Source: Ignavibacteria bacterium (lineage in GTDB: Bacteria; Bacteroidota; Ignavibacteria; Kapaibacteriales; UBA961). From it: 64,000 bases of DNA. The stretch spans positions 215,924 to 279,923 of the forward strand of contig JADJXV010000007.1 of the NCBI GenBank assembly GCA_016720145.1, written 5' to 3'. How positions within the stretch are numbered: position 1 is the stretch's first letter; each line of letters opens with the position of its first letter. A model generated the notes under the pieces. That model saw nothing but the letters and a program-made list of their open reading frames with translations. It made no database searches and was not told where the DNA came from. Shown here one piece after another: positions 1 through 8,354 of this stretch. A program made the translations under genes and the position numbers.

Positions 1-603
1 AGCAATTAGAGCTACATCATTACCTTCACGGATAACGAGCGCTCTGCCAATTTGAAAAGGGGTGCTTTCGGTGGTAAAGAGTGGAACTGGTGAACGTCCA
101 AAGCGGATATACGCCGGTCCGACCATTTCGCCCATTGCTACGGTCGCCTTGCGTGCTTCGAGGAAGTCGCAGGGAACGAGCATGGTCATGTGGGGAAGTG
201 TACGCAGGAACGCAACTTCTTCTAAAACCTGATGTGTAGCGCCGTCAGGTCCAACGCTGATCCCGGCATGACCGCCACCGATTTTCACATTTGCTTCGTT
301 GTAGTACACGGATATGCGGAGTTGGTCGGCATTACGAAGAGCGCAGAAGGCGCCGTAGCTTGCAAAGAAGGGTACTTTGCCGGAGAGTGCGAGACCTGTT
401 GCGATGGTGGTCGCGTTTTGTTCGGCGATACCTATAGAAAAGAAGCGATCGGGGAATTTATCTTTGAACATTGATGTCATCACCGACCCTGTGATATCAC
501 CGCCGAGGACGACGACATTTTCGTTGCGTTCACCAAGGATTACGAGCGCTTCACCGAAGCCGTGTCGTGTGGGTTTTGAACCTAATAATGTATATTCTTG
601 CAT
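1..603 (-). CDS. Transketolase, C-terminal subunit (partial)
   Basis: The frame is open from an ATG at 603 to the left edge, giving the first 201 residues of the pyrimidine-binding half of a split transketolase. Recognisable stretches are HGFGEALVILGERN, VVLGGDITGSV, the SIGIAEQN motif (Glu of this motif activates the thiamine diphosphate ring) and GHAGISVGPDGATHQ. With the N-terminal subunit encoded upstream on the same strand, it would transfer two-carbon ketol units in the pentose phosphate or Calvin-type pathway. Archaea and many bacteria carry this split form. A frameshifted lipoprotein gene lies between the two subunit genes. The C-terminus lies outside the window. A DXP-synthase-like enzyme is less likely because the gene is split. 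Confidence 0.9.
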   Translation of the reverse strand, partial: MQEYTLLGSKPTRHGFGEALVILGERNENVVVLGGDITGSVMTSMFKDKFPDRFFSIGIAEQNATTIATGLALSGKVPFFASYGAFCALRNADQLRISVYYNEANVKIGGGHAGISVGPDGATHQVLEEVAFLRTLPHMTMLVPCDFLEARKATVAMGEMVGPAYIRFGRSPVPLFTTESTPFQIGRALVIREGNDVALIA

Positions 604-628
604 TGTACTTACTTATAATTATGATTGA

Positions 629-1259
629 TTATTTTGCTTTTTTCAATAGACCTTCAATATTCACTTTATCGAGTACGCGGGACAAATCTCCGTTTTTCTC
701 GGTCATATTCTTGCCTTCGATTTCGATGCCGAAGCGTTTGGCGACAAGCACCGCAAGCATTCCGTTTTTAGTAGCATCATTATACACTTTATAGCCAAAG
801 CCATTCGGTAAATTGAGTTTTTCGACGGTCACTCCTACTTCAGTCGTTGGAATTTCATACGTACGGGCTGCCAGAATTGCACTTCCTCCATAATCAGTAA
901 TCCCGACTGTAATGGTCGTACCATCCGAAAGTATATACTCGCCAAGTGTTTTCGACCAATTATATCCTTCTTTATTCACTCTAGCTGTAGAGGATGATAA
1001 TGTAGTCCCAAGGTCTGATGGAAGAAATCCAACTAAAGTCTTTCCGGGGTATGGGTTCTATTTTCTTCAACGTTAACTCTAATAGTTCTTTACTTTTTAC
1101 CTCAAGTGCTATTACAGATTTCGAAACTGAATCCTGCTCTGCATTTTTCACATCCGACTGCGGAGCTGGTTGCTCTTTTTGAGGGTCCACACATCCGGAT
1201 ACAAAGGAGCATGCGAAAACGAAAGCGATTGTAATTCCTATGGTTAGCGAATATTTCAC
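629..1259 (-). CDS. Lipoprotein of unknown function, broken by a +1 frameshift in a G4 run
   Basis: A GTG at 1259 overlaps the stop of the upstream transketolase gene. The start encodes a lipoprotein signal peptide with lipobox FVSGC (Cys about residue 23). That frame stops at 981. A second frame reads without interruption through LVGFLPSDLGTTLSSS and VNKEGYNWSKTLGEY to the stop at 629. The two join smoothly if one G is removed from the run at 1046-1049, giving KKIEPIPGKTLVGF. The whole protein would be about 209 residues, a small periplasmic lipoprotein. I do not recognise a named family. The break may be a sequencing error or a real mutation. Confidence 0.65.
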
Positions 1260-2176
1260 AGGACTAATTCCCCGAGGGCTTGTTCAGCTTGTTCTGCATT
1301 CGGTGGGTTTCCGTGCCATTTATAATTATCTTCCATAAACGACACTCCGCGTCCCATATAAGTTTTTGCTATAATTGCAGTTGGCTTGCCGGTGCCATTG
1401 GTGCTATTTGCGATGAATTTATCAAATGCTGCCATGATTTCGTCGAAATTATGACCATCAATGACGATTGTTTCAAAGCCAAATGCCACACATTTATCGA
1501 CGATAGGATAGACATCCATCACTTCTTTAATGCGGCCGTCGATCTGACAGTCGTTGTTGTCAATTATCCAACAATAATTATCTAACCCAAAGTGAGAAAC
1601 AGACATAGCAGCTTCCCAAACTGAACCTTCCTGTAATTCACCGTCACCGGTCAACGTAAATACACGTCTGTCTGATTTGTCTAATAATTTATCACTCATA
1701 GCCATTCCGACGGCGATTGATATACCTTGTCCGAGCGAACCTGACGATGTTTCGATGCCGGGAAGCCCCATATCACGTCCGGGGTGACCTTGGAGTCGGG
1801 TGTTGTATTTCCGAAGCGTGGCGAGTTCGCTTTTGGGGAAGAACCCCGCGTTTGCCATCGCTGCGTACTGCACCGGACACATGTGACCTGCGCTCAGTAC
1901 GAATCGGTCGCGACCTTCCCAGTGAGGATTGTCTGCTTGGTGGCGCATCACGCCGCCCATATACAACGCTGCAAATACATCAGCTATTCCAAGTGGACCG
2001 CCGCTGTGACCAGACTTTGCCAAGAGTAGCATTTTCATAATATCGCGACGGATTTCATTCGCAATTTCCGTGAGCTCTTGCGGTGTGCGCCGTCTGTTTT
2101 CAAAACTTATATCGCTAAATTCTACGTTCAGACCGGGGTCTATCTTGTAGGAGTACTTTTTTGTATTACACCTCAG
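1256..2176 (-). CDS. Transketolase, N-terminal subunit
   Basis: This is the thiamine-diphosphate-binding half of the split transketolase. AKSGHSGGPLG, LSAGHMCPVQYA, QGHPGRDMGLPGIETSSGSLGQG and LTGDGELQEGSVWEA (the GDG...N metal and diphosphate motif) are all present, and the protein ends at 1256. The first conventional start is ATG 2038, but the frame upstream encodes the conserved first helix (TEIANEIRRDI before that Met) back to a TAA at 2177-2179. No ATG, GTG or TTG occurs in that stretch; the only near-start is CTG at 2176. The left boundary is therefore uncertain: a CTG start, a start lost to a sequence error, or a shortened protein from 2038. The gene directly follows the M3 peptidase gene on the same strand. 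Confidence 0.85.
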   Translation of the reverse strand: MRCNTKKYSYKIDPGLNVEFSDISFENRRRTPQELTEIANEIRRDIMKMLLLAKSGHSGGPLGIADVFAALYMGGVMRHQADNPHWEGRDRFVLSAGHMCPVQYAAMANAGFFPKSELATLRKYNTRLQGHPGRDMGLPGIETSSGSLGQGISIAVGMAMSDKLLDKSDRRVFTLTGDGELQEGSVWEAAMSVSHFGLDNYCWIIDNNDCQIDGRIKEVMDVYPIVDKCVAFGFETIVIDGHNFDEIMAAFDKFIANSTNGTGKPTAIIAKTYMGRGVSFMEDNYKWHGNPPNAEQAEQALGELVL

Positions 2177-3877
2177 TTAATTCTTCCAGCTATCCAACCA
2201 TTGCTCTGCTTCTTCGATTATTCCATCCAAGCATTCCGGCTCAAACGGTGAGTGCATATTCCCGGCTTTTACGATTTCAAGAAATGTTTTGCTGCCGCCG
2301 ATTTCACAGATTCTGATATAATCTTTAAGCGCTTCGTCCATATTTTTACGAGACTTACTCCAGATTTGCAGAGCGCAAATCTGAGCGAAGGCGTAGTCGA
2401 TATAATAGAACGGCGAGGCGTAGATGTGTTTTTGGAATTGCCAGAGAGCGCCTTCTTCAGCGTATGGTAAGTCTTCGTAAATTCTCCATGGGAGGTATTT
2501 ATGTTCCATTTCGTGCCATTTGCTTTTGCGGTCAGCCGGTGTCGCCGTTGGATTTTCATAGACCCAATGCTGGAATTCATCGACAGCGCAGCAATAGGGG
2601 AGGAACATCAACGAACGGAGCAAGTGGTAGAATTGGAATTTTGAGGTTTGGGCGCCGAAGAATTTATCCATCCAATTCCAGGTCAAATATTCCATTCCCA
2701 TAGAGTGGATTTCACATGCTTCATACGTGGGGAAGATATAGTCAATTACCTTATTATTTCTGCTCTTATATGCCTGAAATGCATGTCCTGCTTCGTGTGT
2801 GAGCACTTCCACATCGTGCGTGGTACCGTTAAAATTAGAAAAGATAAACGGAACACCGTAGCTTGGGAAATTCGTGCAATAGCCGCCGACTGCTTTATTC
2901 GGACGGGTTACGAGATCCATTAATTCTCTATCTATCATCATATTAAAGAATTCTTCCGTTTGCGGGGAGAGTTCTGAATACATCTGTTTTGCTTGTGCTA
3001 CGATCCATTCGGGATTCCCTTGAGCAGTAGGATTACCTTCAGGAAAGTGGAGAATTTCATCATGAAAGCGTAATTCATCGACACCTAAGCGGTCGGCTTG
3101 GATTTTACGTTGTTTGCTGATGAGCGGAACAATCTTTTCGTGCACATACTTACGAAAGCGTGCTACTTCTTCGGGCGAATACTCGTAGCGTCCCATTTCA
3201 AGATAGCGGAATTCGACGAAATTTTTGAATCCGAGCTCTTGAGCCATCTGATGACGCAGCTTTACCATATCATCATAAATCTGATCTAGGTCTTGTTTGT
3301 TGTCTTCCAAAAAGTTGAATTTGGCTTGTTGTGCTTTTTTGCGGGTGTCGCGGTTGGGGTCGAGTAATTTACGTTCAAGGCGGGAAAGGTTGAATGTTTC
3401 TCCATCGAGTTCGATTTCAGCGCTTGCCAGAATTCCATCATATTGCTTAGTGAGCTCAGCTTGCTTGATGAGCATTGGCTTGATTTCGTTTTTAAATGTT
3501 TTGACCGTTTGCTCGAGATTTTGGATAAAGAGCGAACCCCATTCTGCTTCAATTTCCTTTAAAAATTTCGACGCTAGTACAGTTTTAACAAAATTCTGAC
3601 TCCATTCGGCGATTGTCGGTGAATTTTCATCCATGAATTTTCTCTCAGCTAACGCCCAATCATCCTTCACATTTAGCGTAAATCGTACATGAGCAATGCT
3701 TGTGTTGGTCGATAAGATTGTACGCAAAGCATTCCATTCTGCAATAATAGCATTTTGTGCTTGTGCAGTAGTCGCTGCAGCGAACCTTTCAATTAAATCT
3801 ATGTGTTCACTTTTAAGCTTTTCTAAGTTAGGACGCTCGTACGGAAATTCAGAAAATTTCAAAGATTTGCTCGTCAT
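2177..3877 (-). CDS. M3 family oligoendopeptidase (PepF-like)
   Basis: A 566-residue zinc peptidase with the M3 motif HEAGH at residues 361-365, followed by the downstream Glu region (YEACEIHSMGMEYL). Length and the VEVLTHEAGHAFQAY context match the M3 oligoendopeptidases, which degrade short peptides in the cytoplasm. There is no signal peptide. The ATG at 3877 is the first start and the frame is intact. Its TAA stop is immediately followed in the same frame by the transketolase N-terminal coding sequence, so the two are probably co-transcribed. The 211 bp to the divergent gene at 4089 must hold both promoters; I could not pick out a convincing one. Confidence 0.92.
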   Translation of the reverse strand: MTSKSLKFSEFPYERPNLEKLKSEHIDLIERFAAATTAQAQNAIIAEWNALRTILSTNTSIAHVRFTLNVKDDWALAERKFMDENSPTIAEWSQNFVKTVLASKFLKEIEAEWGSLFIQNLEQTVKTFKNEIKPMLIKQAELTKQYDGILASAEIELDGETFNLSRLERKLLDPNRDTRKKAQQAKFNFLEDNKQDLDQIYDDMVKLRHQMAQELGFKNFVEFRYLEMGRYEYSPEEVARFRKYVHEKIVPLISKQRKIQADRLGVDELRFHDEILHFPEGNPTAQGNPEWIVAQAKQMYSELSPQTEEFFNMMIDRELMDLVTRPNKAVGGYCTNFPSYGVPFIFSNFNGTTHDVEVLTHEAGHAFQAYKSRNNKVIDYIFPTYEACEIHSMGMEYLTWNWMDKFFGAQTSKFQFYHLLRSLMFLPYCCAVDEFQHWVYENPTATPADRKSKWHEMEHKYLPWRIYEDLPYAEEGALWQFQKHIYASPFYYIDYAFAQICALQIWSKSRKNMDEALKDYIRICEIGGSKTFLEIVKAGNMHSPFEPECLDGIIEEAEQWLDSWKN

Positions 3878-4088
3878 TATTGTATTTATAAAATTGAAAA
3901 ATAACAGGTTAATTTATTTCTTTAATTTTGTGGAACTGCAAATTTAGCAAAAGTTTAGGTTCTTTGGAAAGCGAAGGTGCTTTTCTTTACACTCAATTGC
4001 CGTTTTTTTTTAGAACTCTCCCATATTAAGAGGATAAATTATTTAGAAATTTGATGAATTTATTCTTTTCAATATAGCTCCTCATTTT

Positions 4089-4781
4089 ATGAATCCCTTT
4101 TCTCGACTACAATTCAGTATTTCGGGTTTTGACGCGTTAGTTTGCCTTGATGGAGTATTGCCGTTTCAACCTGAATTTTACGAACATTTCACGACAAATT
4201 CTATCATTGCAGCTGACGGTGCATCATTACAACTAAGGTCGTTGGGTGTTACACCCGGTTCAATTATTGGCGACCTTGACAGCTTTTACCTTTCAGCTTC
4301 TAATGAAGATTTCCCGAATTCATCAATTCTCTACAGTCCGGATCAGGAAACGAATGATTTCGAAAAATGTCTCGCGTATTGTCTAAAGCTAGGAATTACA
4401 TCCGTGTTAATTTGTGGGTTTCATGGTGGATTACTTGAACATTCCCTCAACAACTGGAGTGTGTTTATTCGATATTCGAAAATCATGGATTTATGTATTT
4501 ATGAGTCCAACAGATATAGTATTCCGTTACACCAATCTATTGTATTTTCATCTAATTCACTTGAGATAATCTCTTTAATTCCTCAGACTTCGGTGCGAGT
4601 TACGACCCAAGGTCTTCAATGGGAACTCTCGAATGAATGGCTATCGTTAGGGACTCGTGAAGGGGCTCGTAACCGAGCAATTGCTGAGGATATTTCTATC
4701 GAAATACACGAAGGTTCACTTCTATTTATTTGTGATGAGCGTTTTCCACAAAGACCGGTATTTACGCAGTCTATTAATTGA
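4089..4781 (+). CDS. Thiamine pyrophosphokinase family protein
   Basis: A 230-residue protein with the order of motifs seen in thiamine diphosphokinases: IIAADGASLQLRSLGVTP, IIGDLDSF (metal-binding Asp residues), QETNDFEKCLAY, and ICGFHGGLLEHSLNNW. These enzymes transfer pyrophosphate from ATP to thiamine to make the cofactor that the neighbouring transketolase needs. The ATG at 4089 has no obvious Shine-Dalgarno sequence. No TPP riboswitch is visible upstream. The 3' end of the gene overlaps the first of the DnaA-box-like sequences (4742-4750). Confidence 0.85.
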   Translation: MNPFSRLQFSISGFDALVCLDGVLPFQPEFYEHFTTNSIIAADGASLQLRSLGVTPGSIIGDLDSFYLSASNEDFPNSSILYSPDQETNDFEKCLAYCLKLGITSVLICGFHGGLLEHSLNNWSVFIRYSKIMDLCIYESNRYSIPLHQSIVFSSNSLEIISLIPQTSVRVTTQGLQWELSNEWLSLGTREGARNRAIAEDISIEIHEGSLLFICDERFPQRPVFTQSIN

Positions 4782-5100
4782 AAGGTAAATAATCTCGCTT
4801 CACAATCTATGACAACAAATTAACTCTAGGCTTTTATCTTTACTATCTTCTATAAATTTAAAATATCTTTATGTAAGAATAGAATTAGGGTGTGGATAAG
4901 TGGAAAACTCAGTTGATAAGTATTTATAAGCTATTAATAGGGTGTAGGTTAGTAGATTATTACCATAAATAAATGGTGTGGAAATCAATGTTGAAAAAGT
5001 AATACTTATTAACTGCAGTGTGGATTATTGATTCCATTGTACACTTTTCAAGTTTTATATTCACATAATGAGAGTCGATTTCCACTCAATTTGGGGATAA
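4742..5100. other. Cluster of DnaA-box-like 9-mers in an AT-rich gap (candidate oriC)
   Basis: The 384-bp gap 4782-5165 has no gene and is very AT-rich. It contains TGTGGATAA at 4891-4899, which is the exact complement of the consensus DnaA box TTATCCACA. One-mismatch versions are TGTGGATTA at 5019-5027 and TGGGGATAA at 5092-5100, all in the same orientation. TGTGGAAAT at 4977-4985 has two mismatches. TTTTCCACA at 4742-4750, inside the end of the thiamine pyrophosphokinase gene, is a one-mismatch box in the opposite orientation. Long A/T tracts lie between them. A perfect parS site is 7.5 kb away. dnaA is not in the window, and a chance cluster is possible in AT-rich DNA. Confidence 0.45.
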
Positions 5101-5165
5101 GTGTATAACGTGGTGGAAAACTATTTATTCATGTAATGCTTTTAGAGATAATACTATTAGACAAT

Positions 5166-6337
5166 TCATACTTTAGAGACAGACCCAAGTATCGCTTCAC
5201 GACTTGCGCCTGTAACTGAGGGAATATTTCCGGTGAGACCACCTAACGTTCGATAAGCAAGAAATGCAAAACAGAGCGCTTCTTTTGCATCAGAGTTAAT
5301 ACCAATTTCATCTGATGTGATAATAGATGCTTTTGGTAATTCATTCTTGAGCAATTGCATTAGTGTTTTGTTATGAATTCCACCGCCGGAAGCTATAATT
5401 TTGGATGTTGGGTCAGCAAAAAGCCGTATGTTTTCTGCAATTGACCATGATGTGAATTCTGTTATCGTTCGTACTACATCTTCTGATGGAATAGAAGGTT
5501 GAAAAGTCGTTCGAATTCTTTTCTCAAGCCATGATTTATTAAATACTTCACGACCCGTTGACTTAGGTGGCTTTTGTGATATAAATTTGTGATCTTTTAA
5601 TTGTTCAAGCATAGTTCTGATAGGACGTCCTGCAGCAGCGATCGATCCATTTTTATCGTAATTCTTACCAAAGAACATTGTAGTCGAAGCATCGATGAGT
5701 ACATTTCCGGGACCGGTATCAAAGGCAATAACCGGTTCGGCTTTAGAAGCAGGTAAGAGTGTTATATTTGCAATTCCACCGATATTGAGTGCAATTACAT
5801 TCCTAGTAGAATCGCGAAGAAAAACCGAGTCAAAGAGGGGGACTAAAGGAGCACCTTGACCTCCGAGAGCCACATCAGCTGAACGAAAATCACTCACAAC
5901 GGTTGTCGATAAAAGTGCTGCAAGTGTCTGACCAGAAGTGAGTTGGAGTGTATTGCCAAGTTTGGTGTATAATTTTTTAGTCGGCTTTGGCGCATGCCAT
6001 ACTGTCTGTCCATGAAAGCCAATACCATCGAGCTGTTCTGGAGTAATAGAGCATGCAGTACAAGCATCAACTACAGCGCTAGCATGAAATTCGGTAAGAG
6101 CTGAGGTCAGAAAGCTTACATCTGCTATAGATATTTTTTTTCAATACATCGTAAGATTTCGGCTCGTATTGCCTCAGAATAGGGGATAGTTTGGTGAAGA
6201 ATTGGTTTGAATTGTATACCTTCTCTATTTGTTGTAAATTCAGCAATTGCTACATCAATTCCATCGAGAGAGGTACCGGACATTAGTCCACACATGATGC
6301 GAGGTTGGGAAAACCATTCAGAAGAATTAAGGTTCAT
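5166..6337 (-). CDS. anmK: Anhydro-N-acetylmuramic acid kinase, frame broken at an A8 run
   Basis: Phosphorylates 1,6-anhydro-MurNAc, opening the ring, in peptidoglycan recycling. The N-terminal part has CGLMSGTSLDGIDVA but stops at about 6124. After the break another frame continues without a gap through GIGFHGQTVWHAP, GNTLQLTSGQTLAALL, DFRSADVALGGQGAPLVP, LNIGGIANIT and FDTGPGNVLID to the stop at 5166. Adding one A to the eight-A run (T8 on the plus strand, 6134-6141) restores one reading frame. The zero-frame codons GAA AAA AAA form an A AAA AAA heptamer, so slippage could also restore it. The start is placed at Met 6337, just before the GLMSGTS motif. An ATG at 6367 would overlap the divergent ABC gene. 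Confidence 0.85.
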
Positions 6338-6361
6338 TATTTTATAATTATTTAAAATATC

Positions 6362-7048
6362 ATGCACATAGAGCTACGAGGAGTATCTGTTAAATTTGAC
6401 GTTATTCCTGCACTATCCAATATCAATTGTATTTTGCCAGAGGGTCAAACTACTCTTATGATTGGTGTGACAGGTTCGGGAAAAACTACGTTTTTACGTC
6501 TTTTGTTTGCCGATTTACTTCCGGCAAGCGGTTCTGTCTTTTTGAATGGTCAGAATACATCGATTATGAAACGAAGTCAAAAGCACGAACTCCGTCGCAA
6601 AATAGGCATTATATTTCAGGATTGCAAGCTCCTCAACGGAATGACAGTCTTTGAAAACGTGATGACACCACTGGTTGTCACAGAATATTCAACAAAAGAA
6701 ATGGACAATAGATGTTTGGAAGTGCTAGCAGATATTGGTATTAGTCATTTACGTAATAAATATTCACATGAGCTCTCGGGAGGTGAGAAGCATTTGGTAG
6801 CGCTTGCCAGGGCAATTGTTCATAAGCCTGATTTTGTAATTGCAGATGAGCCTACCGGTAATTTGGATGCCGAATCAACAATAGTAGTAGCGGAAGCTCT
6901 TCAAAAGCAAGCTGAAAAAGGAACAACGGTGATTATTTCGACTCATAGTAGTGAACTAATTTCATGTTTTCCGAAAGCTGCAAGAATTGAAATCCACAAC
7001 GGAAAAATTATAAAGTCACTATCATTTGCTTCAAAGACAATTCAATAA
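6362..7048 (+). CDS. ABC transporter ATP-binding protein, FtsE/LolD-like
   Basis: A 228-residue single-domain ATPase. Walker A GVTGSGKT at 35-42, Q-loop FQD near 85-87, signature LSGGE at 138-142, Walker B VIADEPTGNLD at 159-169, and the H-loop His in STHSSEL. The DEPTGNLD form is typical of the FtsE/LolD/MacB group, which acts with FtsX-like permeases in cell division or lipoprotein and envelope work. No permease gene is adjacent, so the partner must be encoded elsewhere. It is followed 12 bp later by dapB on the same strand, and its start is close to that of the divergent anmK. Confidence 0.88.
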   Translation: MHIELRGVSVKFDVIPALSNINCILPEGQTTLMIGVTGSGKTTFLRLLFADLLPASGSVFLNGQNTSIMKRSQKHELRRKIGIIFQDCKLLNGMTVFENVMTPLVVTEYSTKEMDNRCLEVLADIGISHLRNKYSHELSGGEKHLVALARAIVHKPDFVIADEPTGNLDAESTIVVAEALQKQAEKGTTVIISTHSSELISCFPKAARIEIHNGKIIKSLSFASKTIQ

Positions 7049-7060
7049 ATAAGTAACTAC

Positions 7061-7816
7061 ATGAATATGAACAAGTATCCGCGAATTGCACTAATTGGTA
7101 ACGGTTCGATGGGGAAGGAAATATCCAGAATTGCCGGTGAGCATGGAATTCATATATCGCGCATATTTGATGAGAACAATCGATTAGTAGAATCATCTCC
7201 AAATGATTTTGATGTTGCGATAGATTTTTCTACGCCAAGTGCTGTTGTTGAAAATATAATGTCAGTCTGCACACTTCAAAAAAACATTGTTATTGGTACA
7301 ACCGGGTGGCTGGATCAATTACAGAAAATTCAGCAACTAGTAGATAAATATAAAATTGGTGTGGTGTATGGCTCCAATTATTCAATTGGAATGCAAATGT
7401 ATTTCCGAATTATTCAGCAGGCTGCGCGTCTCATTAATGCAACACCTGACTATGATATATTTATGCAGGAAATACATCACAAGAGAAAGATTGATAGTCC
7501 GAGTGGAACAGCATTATCTATTGGTAAGATCATACTCGATGAAGTAGAACGCAAATCAATAATTAACTCTGAAACATGTCTTGGAAAAATAGTTCCCGAG
7601 GAATTTCATATTTCATCATTGCGGGGAGGGGAAGTAACCGGTACTCATACAGTTATGATTGATTCTATAGCCGACACAATTGAGCTCACACACAGAGCGA
7701 AGAATAGAAGTGGTTTTGCATCGGGTGCTTTGGTAGCAGCAGAATGGATATGGAAAAAGCAAGGTCTCTATGATTTTTCGGAACAATTTGAAAATATTAT
7801 GAATTCGGGACTTTAA
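7061..7816 (+). CDS. dapB: 4-hydroxy-tetrahydrodipicolinate reductase
   Basis: A 251-residue enzyme of the lysine and meso-diaminopimelate pathway; it reduces 4-hydroxy-tetrahydrodipicolinate with NAD(P)H. The nucleotide-binding loop GNGSMGKE is at residues 13-20 (the family has GxxGRMG, so the usual Arg is replaced by Ser). DFSTPSA at 55-61, IGTTGW at 78-83 and the catalytic and substrate signature HHKRKIDSPSGTA at 139-151 are intact. A second ATG two codons downstream (7067) is an equally good start. It lies in a tight plus-strand run with the ABC ATPase and the DUF1573 gene. Confidence 0.95.
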   Translation: MNMNKYPRIALIGNGSMGKEISRIAGEHGIHISRIFDENNRLVESSPNDFDVAIDFSTPSAVVENIMSVCTLQKNIVIGTTGWLDQLQKIQQLVDKYKIGVVYGSNYSIGMQMYFRIIQQAARLINATPDYDIFMQEIHHKRKIDSPSGTALSIGKIILDEVERKSIINSETCLGKIVPEEFHISSLRGGEVTGTHTVMIDSIADTIELTHRAKNRSGFASGALVAAEWIWKKQGLYDFSEQFENIMNSGL

Positions 7817-7819
7817 TAA

Positions 7820-8281
7820 ATGAAAATGCTACTAAAACAATTGAAATTCGGTGTGTTTATTATTTCTGTTATCTTTATGATGGTCATACGGGCTGATAGT
7901 ACTGATTATGAATCTCCACGATCTTTTATTGTATCTGATAGTGTGTATCCACCTGAAATTGAGATACTTCCGGCAGAACTTCATTTAGATTTTAATCAGG
8001 GTGATTTTATAGTTAAGGATATTACTATTCTAAATCGGGGAGGTCAAGCACTTGAAATCTACGGTATGCGAGGGTCTTGCTTTTGTGCCAATGCTGCGAT
8101 TATTCATTCCTACATCGTACCTTTTAGTAAAGGTACGATACGCTTATCGGTGAATACAAAAAACCTTTCAGATTCTATCCAGCGAATCGATTATACCATT
8201 CGAACGAATACGCCTGATTCTTCAAAAAACTACCGAGTATATTTACATTTACTGCCTAAAGACACTACTGCCATTAAATAA
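7820..8281 (+). CDS. DUF1573-like secreted protein
   Basis: A 153-residue protein with an N-terminal hydrophobic segment (about residues 8-25, LKFGVFIISVIFMMVIRA) that looks like a signal peptide. The central part, FIVKDITILNRGGQALEI followed by a Cys-x-Cys (SCFCA) and a KGTIRLSVNTKNL stretch, resembles DUF1573, an Ig-like fold common in secreted Bacteroidota-type proteins. The function is unknown. It starts 3 bp after dapB ends, so it is probably translated from the same message. It converges with the DUF6588 gene across a 73-bp gap with no clear terminator. Confidence 0.65.
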   Translation: MKMLLKQLKFGVFIISVIFMMVIRADSTDYESPRSFIVSDSVYPPEIEILPAELHLDFNQGDFIVKDITILNRGGQALEIYGMRGSCFCANAAIIHSYIVPFSKGTIRLSVNTKNLSDSIQRIDYTIRTNTPDSSKNYRVYLHLLPKDTTAIK

Positions 8282-8354
8282 TAGTCGTCGCTTACTTCTT
8301 ATAAATCAAAAAGTAACGTCTATTCCTCCCGATAAAATGTTGAATTTACTGATA

